A stretch of DNA of 64,000 nt from Advenella mandrilli (GCF_016595155.1 NZ_JAENGP010000001.1:124001-188000); one strand, 5' to 3'; positions 34,712 through 43,570 are shown, counted from the first letter of the stretch. Made by a program: numbers and translations. Notes: generated by a model from the sequence alone, not told the origin.

Positions 34712-36388
34712 ATGAATATCAATGCCAGTATCGTAGACCAGCGTCTGGAGGGATTGCTTGCGCAGTATGGTAACCAACTGGCAGAATTGGCAGGCACTGA
34801 CCCAACCAGACAGAAATCACTCGCTTTTGTTTTGTTATCTGTCATGACTTCGCTTGATTTAGAAACGGAAGAGGCTTTTGATTTTCTGACAGAGGGCGGT
34901 GGTGATGCTGGTGTTGATGCGATTCATTTGGGCGAAGTTGATGATGGTGAGTTCACCGTTACCATCTTTCAGGGAAAATACAAACATAAAAACCTGGATG
35001 GTGAGTCCAATTTTCCTGAAAATGGCGTAAAAAATGCCATTAACATGCTATTTGTTTTGTTTGATCCATCTAAACCTTTAAGTGTAAATGAGAAGTTAAA
35101 GCCACGGATAGAAGATATTCGTTCCCTTATTCAGGATGGCTACATTCCCAATGTGCGCTTAATGCTGTGTAACAATGGCAGTAAATGGGATGCAGAGGCA
35201 CAAGGCTGGATAGAGCAATCAGGCATGAATAATGAACAGGTGCAATGGGTTCATTTTAATCATGACAACATTGTTCAGGTTTTACAGCGTAAAAAAACCG
35301 TTAGTGACAGTATTACGCTTTCCGGCAAGGCCATTATTGAAGACTTCAATTTTCGGCGGGTGCTGGTTGGGAAAGTTGCCGTTCGGGAAATAGCCGAGCT
35401 CTTTAACAGAAACCATGACCTTTTACTGGAAAGAAATATCTGGCGTTATTTAGGGCTGCACGCCAATCGTGTTAATGAGTCTATTCACCAGACTCTGACT
35501 GATACAAATAAACAAAACAATTTTTATTTTTTTAATAATGGCATCACGATGGTGTGCCAGAAGTTTCGTCATAATGCCCTTCAAGGTGAAAACTACCAAC
35601 TCAAACTGGAAAATATTCAGGTTATTAATGGTGGGCAAACTTGCAAAACCATTCAACATACCTTGAATGATCCCAATAATCAGAACCGTTACGATAATGT
35701 CTATGTTTTATTGCGTCTGTATGAGCTTGCAGAAGATGACCAGGATTTTATTCGTGAAATTACCTATGCAACCAATAGCCAGAATCCGGTTGATTTAAGA
35801 GACTTGAAATCGAATGACCCGATTCAATACCAACTGGAAACAGGTATTCAGGAATTGGGGTATAGCTATAAGCGCTTTCGTGATGATGCATCCGTTGCCG
35901 GCAAACAAATTACCAGTGCCATTACTGCCGAGGCTGTTATGGCTGTGTGGCGTAAAAAGCCTCATCAAAGCAAGTTTCGCAGAAAAGAATTGTTTGGCAA
36001 GCTTTACAAAATGGTTTTTGAGTCTTTAACACCTGCCCAGGCTGTGTTGGCAGTGCTGGTTTTTCGGGTAGCGGAAAATGAAAGAAAACGCCCTGTTTAT
36101 ATAAAACCAGAGCCTTCATTTTTGCCGTATTCCGCTCATTACATGGCCATGTTGATTGGGCAGGAACTGCTTGAGAACCATCAGCTGTCTTTCAAGAATA
36201 TTAACCACAAAAATTTAGCGGTTTTCGTCCAGGATCTGGAAGAAAATAAAAGCATTTATCTGAATAAGGCAGCAGATTTGTTGCAGAATGCCCTAAATAA
36301 AATATATGGTAAGCGTGATGTTTCGTTGCAGCAGCTTTCAGCTACTTTCAGGCGGGGTGATTTGCTAGAGTATTTGCCTGTTGTATAA
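34712..36388 (+). CDS. AIPR (abortive infection) family protein with nuclease-like N-terminus
   Basis: The 558-residue protein contains the AIPR domain from roughly residue 230 to 490, recognised by FYFFNNGITMVC, IQVINGGQTCKTI and ITYATNSQNPVDLRDL. AIPR proteins were named from phage abortive infection. The first 100 residues look like a PD-(D/E)XK nuclease core: GGGDAGVDAI with D65 and D69, then a strand ending FQGKYK with Gln87 and Lys89, the Q-x-K form seen in Mrr-like enzymes. It would then cut DNA or RNA on phage infection. Its last 15 codons are the right copy of the flanking direct repeat. Confidence 0.82.
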   Translation: MNINASIVDQRLEGLLAQYGNQLAELAGTDPTRQKSLAFVLLSVMTSLDLETEEAFDFLTEGGGDAGVDAIHLGEVDDGEFTVTIFQGKYKHKNLDGESNFPENGVKNAINMLFVLFDPSKPLSVNEKLKPRIEDIRSLIQDGYIPNVRLMLCNNGSKWDAEAQGWIEQSGMNNEQVQWVHFNHDNIVQVLQRKKTVSDSITLSGKAIIEDFNFRRVLVGKVAVREIAELFNRNHDLLLERNIWRYLGLHANRVNESIHQTLTDTNKQNNFYFFNNGITMVCQKFRHNALQGENYQLKLENIQVINGGQTCKTIQHTLNDPNNQNRYDNVYVLLRLYELAEDDQDFIREITYATNSQNPVDLRDLKSNDPIQYQLETGIQELGYSYKRFRDDASVAGKQITSAITAEAVMAVWRKKPHQSKFRRKELFGKLYKMVFESLTPAQAVLAVLVFRVAENERKRPVYIKPEPSFLPYSAHYMAMLIGQELLENHQLSFKNINHKNLAVFVQDLEENKSIYLNKAADLLQNALNKIYGKRDVSLQQLSATFRRGDLLEYLPVV

Positions 36389-36390
36389 GT
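36345..36390 (+). repeat. 46-bp direct repeat, right copy (end of the AIPR gene)
   Basis: This copy covers the last codons and stop of the AIPR gene and two bases beyond, and is identical to 33204-33249. Recombination between the copies would remove the acetyltransferase, XRE, small-protein and AIPR genes in one step and leave a single copy. Confidence 0.9.
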
Positions 36391-36428
36391 TTTTGAATTG
36401 TTTTGAGAGTATCGCGTCTTGCGTTCTT

Positions 36429-36491
36429 ACGCGGAGCATGGGAATGGGTCGGTTGAACAGGTGTTCAGCTTCTTCGTTCCATGCTCCGCGT
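36429..36491. repeat. Long inverted repeat (REP-like) downstream of the AIPR cassette
   Basis: ACGCGGAGCATGGGAA at 36429-36444 pairs with TTCCATGCTCCGCGT at 36477-36491 (15 bp with one bulge). The loop holds a second small palindrome, TGAACA-GG-TGTTCA. The arms resemble the GTTCCCACGCTCCGCGT-type palindromes scattered in many proteobacterial genomes. It lies 38 bases beyond the right direct repeat, in the 265-base gap before mmsB, and could also work as a terminator. Confidence 0.6.
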
Positions 36492-36653
36492 GTGAATAAC
36501 TATTATCCCAGGATTAGTGCTTTCCCGCAAAACGATCCGTTTTCTGAAATGATTGAAAAACGTCTCTAAAATGACAGTCTGTACAGCAGATTGCCAGTAT
36601 GGTTATCGTACATAATTTATTCAATAATAAAACAGTACAACACGGAGACTTAC

Positions 36654-37541
36654 ATGAATATCGGATTTATTGGCCTGGGCCATATGGGAGCCCCCATGGC
36701 GCTTAATTTGCTGAAGGCGGGACATCAGGTTTATGTCTATGATCTGGTTGAATCGGCAGTGCAAATGCTGGAAGCATCAGGTGCCATTCGGGCGGCGTCA
36801 CCGGCCAAAGTAGCCAGTTCGGAAATAGACATGTTAATTACCATGTTGCCGGCCGCCGCCCATGTAAAACAGGTTTATCTGGGAGAAGAGGGCGTGCTGG
36901 CCGCGGTAGGCAAGCACGTCTTGCTGATAGACTCTTCCACCATAGATCCGCAAACGGCACGCGATGTTGCCGCACAGGCCACCGCTCACGGTAATGCCAT
37001 GCTGGATGCGCCGGTTTCCGGGGGTACAGGCGGGGCGCAGGCAGGCACCCTTACCTTTATGGTGGGGGGTGAAAAAAATGTGTTTGACAAAGCCCTGCCT
37101 GTGTTAGAAACAATGGGTAAAAATATTGTGTATTGCGGTGGTACAGGCAATGGCCAGGTGGCCAAGGTGGCCAATAACATGTTGCTGGGCATTTCCATGA
37201 TTGGCGCGGCCGAGGCCATGAACCTGGGGGTGTCGCTGGGGATGGACCCTAAAATTCTTGCCGGAATTATCAATACTTCTTCGGGCCGTTGCTGGAGCAC
37301 CGAAGTATATAATCCGTATCCGGGTGTGGTGGAAACGGCACCCGCTTCAAAAGGTTATGCGGGTGGTTTTGGTGCTGATTTAATGCTGAAAGACCTGGGG
37401 CTGGCAACCGAAGCGGCTAAAGCGGCCAAAGTACCGGTGGTGCTGGGGGCAGCGGCACAGCAGCTGTACCAGACATTCAGTGCACAGGGCAATGGCCAGC
37501 TGGATTTCTCAGCCATCATCAAGCTTTTTTCCGCAAAATAA
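36654..37541 (+). CDS. mmsB: 3-hydroxyisobutyrate dehydrogenase
   Basis: The ATG at 36654 follows GGAGA; 21 codons upstream are open but lack a site. The 295-residue protein has the NAD-binding motif IGFIGLGHMGAPMALNLLKAG at its start, the substrate-binding signature DAPVSGGTGGAQAGTLTFMVGG, and GNGQVAKVANNMLLG with the catalytic lysine. It oxidises 3-hydroxyisobutyrate to methylmalonate semialdehyde in valine breakdown. The next gene is an isobutyryl-CoA-type dehydrogenase, which supports the assignment over other beta-hydroxyacid dehydrogenases. Confidence 0.88.
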   Translation: MNIGFIGLGHMGAPMALNLLKAGHQVYVYDLVESAVQMLEASGAIRAASPAKVASSEIDMLITMLPAAAHVKQVYLGEEGVLAAVGKHVLLIDSSTIDPQTARDVAAQATAHGNAMLDAPVSGGTGGAQAGTLTFMVGGEKNVFDKALPVLETMGKNIVYCGGTGNGQVAKVANNMLLGISMIGAAEAMNLGVSLGMDPKILAGIINTSSGRCWSTEVYNPYPGVVETAPASKGYAGGFGADLMLKDLGLATEAAKAAKVPVVLGAAAQQLYQTFSAQGNGQLDFSAIIKLFSAK

Positions 37542-37625
37542 GTTTTCATATTTATTTATCATTGGGGTGATGCCTGGTAAAAATCACTCCGGTTTGCCTG
37601 CCTGAAAAAGAAGGAAGGAATATCC

Positions 37626-38777
37626 ATGTTTAGTACTGCATTAAGCGAAGAACAAAGAATGATCCGTGATATGGCACGGGATTTTGCACAAAATGAAATC
37701 GCACCCCAGGCCGAACAGGCTGAAAAAAATGGCTGGATAGATGATGCCATTGTTGAAAAAATGGGTGAGCTTGGCCTGCTGGGTATGGTGGTGCCCGAAG
37801 AGTGGGGCGGCTCATTTTCCGATTATGTATCTTATGCGCTGGCCATAGAGGAAATTTCTGCGGCAGATGCGGCAACCGGCACCATGATGAGTGTGCATAA
37901 TTCAGTAGGTTGTGGTGTTTTGTTAAACGCGGGTAACGACGAGCAAAAAAAACAATGGTTGCCTGAAATGGCATCGGGCCGGGCGATTGGCAGTTTTTGC
38001 CTTACCGAACCGCAGGCCGGATCTGAAGCCCATAACTTAAAAACCCGCGCGGTACTTGAAAATGGTCAATGGGTATTGAACGGGGCCAAGCAATTCGTGA
38101 CTAACGGCAAGCGGGCAAAAATAGCCATCATCTTTGCGGTGACTGATCCTGACCGGGGTAAAAAAGGGCTGTCCGCTTTTTTGGTGCCTACCCATACGCC
38201 CGGTTTTATCGTGAGTCGGGTAGAACACAAGATGGGAATTCGGGCTTCTGATACCTGCGCCATTACGCTGGATCACTGCACGGTGCCGGAAAGTGCCCTG
38301 TTGGGTGAAAGGGGCAAGGGGCTTTCCATTGCTTTATCCAACCTTGAAAATGGCCGGATTGGCATTGGTGCCCAGGCCGTGGGTATTGCCAGGGCAGCTT
38401 TTGAAGCGGCTTTAAAATATGCCAATGAGCGGGTACAGTTTGGTAAATCCCTGGCCCAACATCAAAGTATTGCCAATATGCTGGCCGACATGCATACCCA
38501 AATCAATGCCGCCCGTCTTATGGTTTTGAATGCCGCCTCCCTTAAAAACCAGGGTATTCCTTGTTTGTCTGAAGCGGCCCAGGCCAAACTGATGGCTTCT
38601 GAAATGGCGGAAAAAGTTTGTTCAATGGCCATTCAGGTACATGGTGGTTATGGTTATCTGGAAGACTATCCGGTGCAGCGTTATTATCGGGATGCCCGCA
38701 TTACCCAGATATATGAAGGCACCAGTGAAATCCAGCGCATGCTGATTGCCCGTGGCCTGGCCGATTATCAAGCTTGA
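37626..38777 (+). CDS. Acyl-CoA dehydrogenase, probably isobutyryl-CoA dehydrogenase
   Basis: The 383-residue enzyme starts at ATG 37626 after AAGGAAGGA and has [37 protein letters not shown], and [18 protein letters not shown] with the catalytic glutamate. Compared with general acyl-CoA dehydrogenases, the EAHNLKT variant and the neighbour mmsB fit the isobutyryl-CoA group of valine catabolism. It makes methacrylyl-CoA and passes electrons to ETF. The two genes are 84 bases apart and form a likely operon. Confidence 0.85.
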   Translation: MFSTALSEEQRMIRDMARDFAQNEIAPQAEQAEKNGWIDDAIVEKMGELGLLGMVVPEEWGGSFSDYVSYALAIEEISAADAATGTMMSVHNSVGCGVLLNAGNDEQKKQWLPEMASGRAIGSFCLTEPQAGSEAHNLKTRAVLENGQWVLNGAKQFVTNGKRAKIAIIFAVTDPDRGKKGLSAFLVPTHTPGFIVSRVEHKMGIRASDTCAITLDHCTVPESALLGERGKGLSIALSNLENGRIGIGAQAVGIARAAFEAALKYANERVQFGKSLAQHQSIANMLADMHTQINAARLMVLNAASLKNQGIPCLSEAAQAKLMASEMAEKVCSMAIQVHGGYGYLEDYPVQRYYRDARITQIYEGTSEIQRMLIARGLADYQA

Positions 38778-38825
38778 TATATTGGCATGGTATGATTCTT
38801 CCTGTTTGGCTGTACAGGAGGAATC

Positions 38826-39884
38826 ATGACCACGAAAGAAAAACTGAACAACGCGGAAAATCCGACAGAAACAGAAAGCAAGAAAGAAGATACAGTGGCT
38901 AAGCCCGCTAAAAGCGGTGTGGTTGCTTCGGTTGAATACGTGCACGGCAGGCGCAGGGGTACCCTGTCGATTGAGCAGATTGCCGGTTATCGAAAAGAGC
39001 CAACCCGCCTGTTGTGGGTGGGCCTGAAAGACCCCAGCAAAACCGAGTTGCAGCATATTTGCGGCCAGTTGTCGCTAAGTGCCGATGCGACTGAAGAAAT
39101 TATTAAAAAACACGGCCGTCCCAAAGTGATTGATTACGGGGAATATATCCAGATTGTTGCCATGACGGTAAGCAAGGAAAACAACAGAAAACCCGTTTTT
39201 GGTGAAATCCAGATTATTTTCGGGATTGGTTTTCTGATGACCGTCAGGCGTGGCGCAGCGGTATCAAATACCCTCCTTAGGGAAAGACTGGAAGGATGTC
39301 CCGACCTGATCGCCCGCGGAAGCGATTACGTGGCAGCGGAAATTCTGGATGTGCTGGCTGACAGCTATACAGACTTAACGGCCCGGCTGGAATATGAAGT
39401 GGAACAGGCAGAGCACCAAATGCTGCTAGAAGGACTGAAAGAAAATGATATTCGCAAGCTATATAAACAGCGGCGTGATTTGTTGCGAATTCATACGGCT
39501 ATTTCACCCATCATAGAAATTTGTCGCAAATTGTCGCTGGTCAGGATTGATGTAGTGGAAATGGATTCCCGCTCTAATTTTAGTATTGTGTCAGATCGGG
39601 TGGCACGCCTGGTAGAACAGATTAACTCTTTGCGTGAGGCCCTGGCATTTTCTTTTGAAGCCAGTATGATGATTGGGCAAAACCACCAGACTGATATCAC
39701 TAAAAAACTGGCTTCCTGGGCCGCGATTCTGGCGGTGCCTACGGCCATTGCCGGCATTTATGGCATGAACTTCAGGTTGATGCCAGAGCTGGAATGGGCG
39801 TTGGGCTATCCTTTTGTACTGGCGCTTATGTTTGGGGTTTGCGGATTCCTGTTCTGGCGTTTTAAAAAATCCGGCTGGCTTTAA
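38826..39884 (+). CDS. corA: CorA-type magnesium/cobalt channel
   Basis: The 352-residue protein has a charged N-terminal extension of about 35 residues, the long cytoplasmic CorA domain with two coiled helices (ENDIRKLYKQRRDLLRIH, ISPIIEICRKL), and two C-terminal transmembrane helices. The signature YGMNF comes at the end of the first helix and MPEL in the loop. It forms a pentameric Mg2+ channel in the inner membrane. A following DUF1178 gene is 18 bases away, so the two may be cotranscribed. Confidence 0.92.
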   Translation: MTTKEKLNNAENPTETESKKEDTVAKPAKSGVVASVEYVHGRRRGTLSIEQIAGYRKEPTRLLWVGLKDPSKTELQHICGQLSLSADATEEIIKKHGRPKVIDYGEYIQIVAMTVSKENNRKPVFGEIQIIFGIGFLMTVRRGAAVSNTLLRERLEGCPDLIARGSDYVAAEILDVLADSYTDLTARLEYEVEQAEHQMLLEGLKENDIRKLYKQRRDLLRIHTAISPIIEICRKLSLVRIDVVEMDSRSNFSIVSDRVARLVEQINSLREALAFSFEASMMIGQNHQTDITKKLASWAAILAVPTAIAGIYGMNFRLMPELEWALGYPFVLALMFGVCGFLFWRFKKSGWL

Positions 39885-39902
39885 ATTTTTAATCGAGTTA
39901 TT

Positions 39903-40382
39903 ATGGCCTTGAAAGTTTTTGACCTCCAGTGTGAAGCACATCATATATTCGAGGGCTGGTTCTCATCCCATGAGGACTATGATTCACAACAGGAAAGAGG
40001 GCTTTTAACCTGCCCCCTATGCGGTAACGGCAAAATTAGCAAAATGCTGTCGGCACCGCGCCTTAATGTTTCCCATCTTAAAAAAGAAAAACAGCCGGCT
40101 CCGCTAAAACAGGCCCCTAAGATGGAAGCGACCGCCAACCTTAATGACAAAGAACTGGCTAAAATCCAGGCAGCGGTCATGCAGCAGTTGCGTGTTTATG
40201 TTAAACAAACCGAAGATGTCGGCAAGCAATTCACGGCAGAGGCAAGACGCATTCATTATGGTGAGGCCAAAGAACGGCCTATTCGTGGTAATGCCACCCC
40301 AGAGCAACGGCAAGCCTTGCAGGAAGAGGGGATAGAAGTGATGCCAATTCCCGATTTTCTGGATGAAAACCAGCTTCAATAA
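39903..40382 (+). CDS. DUF1178 family protein
   Basis: The 159-residue protein begins MALKVFDLQCEAHHIFEGWF and has CPLCGNGKISKMLSAP, the N-terminal zinc-ribbon-like Cys pattern of DUF1178. The conserved C-terminal part contains DVGKQFTAEARRIHYGEAKERPIRGNAT when read in pieces. These proteins are widespread in proteobacteria and their role is unknown; Cys and His suggest metal binding. It follows corA closely. Confidence 0.88.
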   Translation: MALKVFDLQCEAHHIFEGWFSSHEDYDSQQERGLLTCPLCGNGKISKMLSAPRLNVSHLKKEKQPAPLKQAPKMEATANLNDKELAKIQAAVMQQLRVYVKQTEDVGKQFTAEARRIHYGEAKERPIRGNATPEQRQALQEEGIEVMPIPDFLDENQLQ

Positions 40383-40390
40383 GTGTTTTT

Positions 40391-40423
40391 CCTATACGGT
40401 ATAAAATTTCGTATAGGTATAAT
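40391..40423 (+). promoter_or_regulatory. Palindrome and -10 box before the D-arginine dehydrogenase-like gene
   Basis: CCTATACG at 40391-40398 is repeated in reverse as CGTATAGG at 40410-40417, with an 11-base spacer. TATAAT directly follows at 40418-40423. A palindrome next to a -10 box suits a repressor site controlling the gene that starts at 40483. Confidence 0.4.
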
Positions 40424-40482
40424 GAAAAACAGAATCAATAAATCAACATTGTAAGTAACCCTTCCTGTTCTGGAGCCCAAGC

Positions 40483-41622
40483 ATGAGTCGTGCAAATGAA
40501 TTTGATGTGATCGTTATTGGTGCCGGTATAGCCGGTGCTTCAGTGGCATACCGTCTGTCCAAACAAGTGCGCGTATTGGTGCTTGAACGGGAATCGCAGC
40601 CCGGCTACCATTCAACCGGCCGTTCTGCCGCCATGTTTATGGAAACGTATGGCACGCCACAAATCCAGGCACTAACCCGTGCCGGACGCACATTTTTTGA
40701 ACAGGCCCAATCAAGCAGGTTTACCGACCAGCCCGTTTTGCATCCACGAGGGTGTATTTACGTGGGGCGGCCAGATCAAAAAGAAGAACTGGATAGCATG
40801 CTTGTCGAAGCACTGGCCCTGTCTCCCAATGTCGAGTTTATTGATCCGGACAAAATTGTAGAGATGGCGCCCTGCATGAAAAAAGAGCTTCTGTATGGGG
40901 GCGTGTTTGAGCGTAATGCCGAAGATATTGATGTGGATGTCTTGCATCAGGGATATCTTAAAGGCATGAGAAAAAATGGGGCGGTACTGCAAAACAACGC
41001 GGAGGTTATCCAATGCGAGCGTATTAATGACAAATGGCAGGTAAACTTGGCCAATGGCGACAGTTTTCAGTGCAAAACACTGGTTAACGCAGCTGGCGCC
41101 TGGGCCGATCACATTGCCCGTTTAAGCAATGTGGCACCGGTAGGGTTGCAACCTTGCCGTCGTACTGCTTTTACTTTTGATGCCCCTGAAGGGCTGGATC
41201 TGGCCACTTTACCCATGGTGGTGGATATTGGCGAACAATATTATTTCAAACCCGATGCGGGGCAAGTACTGGGCTCACCAGCCAATGCCGATCCGGTAGA
41301 AGCACAGGATGTCGTGGCCGAGGAACTGGATGTAGCCACCGGTATTTACTATATTGAAGAGGCAACAACCTTCAAAATTCGCCGCCCCAATCATATTTGG
41401 GCGGGTTTGCGCTCATTCGTGAATGATGGTGACCTGGTAGTGGGTTTTGACCAGAGTGCAGAGGGCTTTTTCTGGTTGGCCGGACAGGGTGGCTACGGGA
41501 TTCAGTCTTCAGCCGGTGTGTCTGAGTTGGCCAGTGCATTAATCCTGAATCAGCCCCTGTCAGACACTTTGCTTAAAGAAAAAGTAGACCCGGCGGTAAT
41601 TTCTCCTAATCGCTTCCGTTGA
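40483..41622 (+). CDS. FAD-dependent D-amino acid dehydrogenase, D-arginine dehydrogenase-like
   Basis: The 379-residue DAO-family protein has the FAD motif VIVIGAGIAGASVAYRLS and VLERESQPGYHSTGRSAAMF near the start. Later come DIDVDVLHQGYLKGMR, KTLVNAAGAWADHIA, FKPDAGQVLGSPANADPVEA and GLRSFVNDGDLVVGFD. These segments follow D-arginine dehydrogenase of Pseudomonas aeruginosa (DauA) closely. That enzyme turns D-arginine and other D-amino acids into imino acids. No DauB/DauR partner is adjacent, so the substrate may differ. The stop codon lies inside an IS200/IS605-like end. Confidence 0.8.
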   Translation: MSRANEFDVIVIGAGIAGASVAYRLSKQVRVLVLERESQPGYHSTGRSAAMFMETYGTPQIQALTRAGRTFFEQAQSSRFTDQPVLHPRGCIYVGRPDQKEELDSMLVEALALSPNVEFIDPDKIVEMAPCMKKELLYGGVFERNAEDIDVDVLHQGYLKGMRKNGAVLQNNAEVIQCERINDKWQVNLANGDSFQCKTLVNAAGAWADHIARLSNVAPVGLQPCRRTAFTFDAPEGLDLATLPMVVDIGEQYYFKPDAGQVLGSPANADPVEAQDVVAEELDVATGIYYIEEATTFKIRRPNHIWAGLRSFVNDGDLVVGFDQSAEGFFWLAGQGGYGIQSSAGVSELASALILNQPLSDTLLKEKVDPAVISPNRFR

Positions 41623-41652
41623 CATCCTCCCCGCCCTGAACGACGGGGTTTT
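41621..41652 (+). mobile_element. IS200/IS605-like terminal palindrome
   Basis: GACATCCTCCCCGCCCTGAA followed by CGACGGGGTTTTA matches the end of IS200/IS605-group elements. The stem CCCCG/CGGGG (41629-41633 with 41644-41648) has a T run, so it may also end transcription of the dehydrogenase gene, whose stop it overlaps. No transposase gene is present. Confidence 0.5.
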
Positions 41653-41675
41653 ACGCGCAAATCCGATAAAAAACG

Positions 41676-42365
41676 TTATATCTGCTGTTTGACCTGGGCT
41701 TCCAGTTCGTGTTTCAGGCTGTGGTCCAGGTTCAGCTGCTTTGCCAGCTCATCCAGGTAAGAGCGTTCCATGAAATTGGCATCATCAACCATGGCGACAC
41801 TAAGCACATAAATTTGTGATGCCAGGTGGGGGTCATTCAAGGCTAGGTTGGCTACGGCCGCAGGGTCAACAGGTTTGTTCATTTCAGCCAGTAGCCAGGC
41901 TCTATCTTGCGGATCTGAAATTTTTGAAAAATGGGCGTCTAGCTGGGCTTTTTCTTCTGCCTGTATATGTCCATCTGACTTGGCTGCCGTAATCATGGCC
42001 ACGAGTAGGGCACGGCTAGTGGTTTCAGTTTTTTCTGCTGAGATCTGGTTGATGGGTTGTGGCATGGGAATGTCCGCGGCCACATTGACGCCTTGAGCCG
42101 CCAGTTCGGCCTGGCTTTCCTGCCAGCGTTTGAATGCTTTGTAGGCAACCGTACCTAAAGCAGCCAGCCCACCGTAAGTGGCCAGGCTAGAGTCGGTTTT
42201 TTTACCCAGTAACACAGCCAGCGCACCTGCGCCCAATGTGGTTTTGTCTTTGTCGGTAATGAGAGGGTTGTTACCGGTAGTGGCGTTTTTTGCCGTATTG
42301 CCAGCCTGTACCATTAGGTCTTTGCCAGCACCTAGTAATGTTTCAAGAATATTCAATGCACTCAT
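41676..42365 (-). CDS. DUF533 (YebE-like) membrane-associated protein
   Basis: The 229-residue protein has the order of the YebE/DUF533 family: a short helical start, a Gly/Ala-rich hydrophobic stretch (LGAGALAVLLGKK, LATYGGLAALGTVAYKAF, about 45-80) and a C-terminal TerB-like helical domain (ALLVAMITAAKSDGHIQAEEKAQL, then WLLAEMNKPVD). The DGHIQ...E pattern is typical of TerB folds, which can bind metal. The function is unknown; E. coli yebE responds to envelope stress. It is convergent with the preceding dehydrogenase gene. Confidence 0.82.
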   Translation of the reverse strand: MSALNILETLLGAGKDLMVQAGNTAKNATTGNNPLITDKDKTTLGAGALAVLLGKKTDSSLATYGGLAALGTVAYKAFKRWQESQAELAAQGVNVAADIPMPQPINQISAEKTETTSRALLVAMITAAKSDGHIQAEEKAQLDAHFSKISDPQDRAWLLAEMNKPVDPAAVANLALNDPHLASQIYVLSVAMVDDANFMERSYLDELAKQLNLDHSLKHELEAQVKQQI

Positions 42366-42543
42366 GGTTTTGCTCCGCTTTAAATGAATGGATCGATGCC
42401 TAAACAGCCCTCGATCTTAATTTTTGTCTGTACGCTTGCCAGACCGCATATACCGACAATTTTAATGAAATCAATAAACAGTTGCAAAAATCAATTGCTA
42501 AGAATTGTGAACCGCTGGAGAGTGCTTAAACCTGTCTTAAGCC

Positions 42544-42579
42544 AGGCATCATCAAAGACAGGCATCATCAAAGACAGGC
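42544..42579 (+). repeat. Two tandem 16-bp repeats
   Basis: AGGCATCATCAAAGAC occurs at 42544-42559 and again at 42560-42575, with the first four bases starting a third unit. It lies in the 305-base gap between the DUF533 and yajQ genes, where I see no gene. Confidence 0.8.
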
Positions 42580-42670
42580 TTGATGTCCATCTGCCTGTCG
42601 GCCAGAGCGGTTAAAATATGCTAATCTTTATATAGATGATTAATATGACCATTAAAAGGAAAGAGAAAAT

Positions 42671-43156
42671 ATGCCATCATTTGATGTCGTGAGTGAAGCA
42701 GACATGATTGAAGTAAGGAATGCGGTTGAGCAGGCCAATAAAGAGATTGCCACCCGTTTTGACTTCAAGGGCTCGGACGCCCGGATTGAGCAAAAAGAGT
42801 TTGAGTTAACTATTTTTGCCGATGACGAGTTCAAGGTGGGGCAGGTTCAGGATGTGCTAATTAACAAACTGTCCAAGCGTGGTGTAGATTTACGGTTTCT
42901 TGAATACGGCAAAAAAGAAAAGATGTCTGGCGACAAGCTTAAGCAATACGCCACTATCCAAAAGGGAATTACCGGAGATCTGGCCAAAAAAATAGTTAAA
43001 ACCATTAAAGACAGCAAGCTTAAAGTGCAGGCCAGCATCCAGGGCGATACCGTACGGGTAAGTGGTGCCAAACGGGATACCTTGCAGGATGTCATTGCTT
43101 TGCTGAAAAAAGAGGTTGCCGATGCTCCGCTTAGTTTTAATAACTTCAGGGATTAA
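42671..43156 (+). CDS. yajQ: YajQ family nucleotide-binding protein
   Basis: The 161-residue protein is of the normal YajQ length and has the family's typical opening [19 protein letters not shown] and the block [16 protein letters not shown]. It ends [13 protein letters not shown]. The fold is two ferredoxin-like domains. Relatives bind nucleotides and some bind cyclic di-GMP; the exact role here is unknown. GGAAAG precedes the ATG. The thioesterase gene follows three bases later. Confidence 0.93.
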   Translation: MPSFDVVSEADMIEVRNAVEQANKEIATRFDFKGSDARIEQKEFELTIFADDEFKVGQVQDVLINKLSKRGVDLRFLEYGKKEKMSGDKLKQYATIQKGITGDLAKKIVKTIKDSKLKVQASIQGDTVRVSGAKRDTLQDVIALLKKEVADAPLSFNNFRD

Positions 43157-43159
43157 ATC

Positions 43160-43570
43160 GTGGGTGCTTGTGTATCGGTTTATCCCATTAATAATCCGTT
43201 CCTGGAATGGATGGGCATTACCTTAAGTGATTGGTCCGAAGGGTATGCGCAAATGCATTTGCCGATGGGGACCAATCTGGGTAACCGCACTGGACGTGTC
43301 CAAGGGGGCGTATTATGTACCCTGCTTGATTCGGTTGCCGGTTATAGCGGTATTTATTCTGCACCCGGAGACCCTGAATTAAAGGCGCTTACCCTGTCGT
43401 TAACCACCAATTTTATTGGTGCCGGCGATGGTGAAATGCTAAAGGCCAGGGGTTTTGTAGAAAAAAAGGGGCGCAATATATTTTTTGCCCGTTCCGAGGT
43501 ATGGCTTGATGATGATTTGCTGCTGGCAACAGCAGTAGGCACGTTTAAATACTCTTTGGTTAAAAAATAA
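43160..43570 (+). CDS. PaaI-type hotdog thioesterase
   Basis: Translation starts at GTG 43160. The 136-residue hotdog-fold protein has GNRTGRVQGGVLCTLLDSVAG, the PaaI-type active-site helix with the conserved Gly-Gly and Asp, and ALTLSLTTNFIGAGDGEML. Such enzymes hydrolyse aryl- or acyl-CoA thioesters to recycle CoA. It starts three bases after yajQ stops and probably shares its transcript, ending at a terminator just downstream. Confidence 0.82.
   Translation: MGACVSVYPINNPFLEWMGITLSDWSEGYAQMHLPMGTNLGNRTGRVQGGVLCTLLDSVAGYSGIYSAPGDPELKALTLSLTTNFIGAGDGEMLKARGFVEKKGRNIFFARSEVWLDDDLLLATAVGTFKYSLVKK

Noticed and set aside
33204-36390. Integrative element with tyrosine recombinase
   Set aside because: No integrase, excisionase or tRNA target lies within or next to the repeats, so the unit is reported only as a repeat-bounded cassette.
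36381-36569. 62-codon plus-strand open frame after the AIPR gene
   Set aside because: It spans the long palindrome, has no ribosome site and no family resemblance.
42544-42579. Possible CRISPR or VNTR array
   Set aside because: There are only two adjoining 16-base units and no spacers, so it is a simple tandem duplication.
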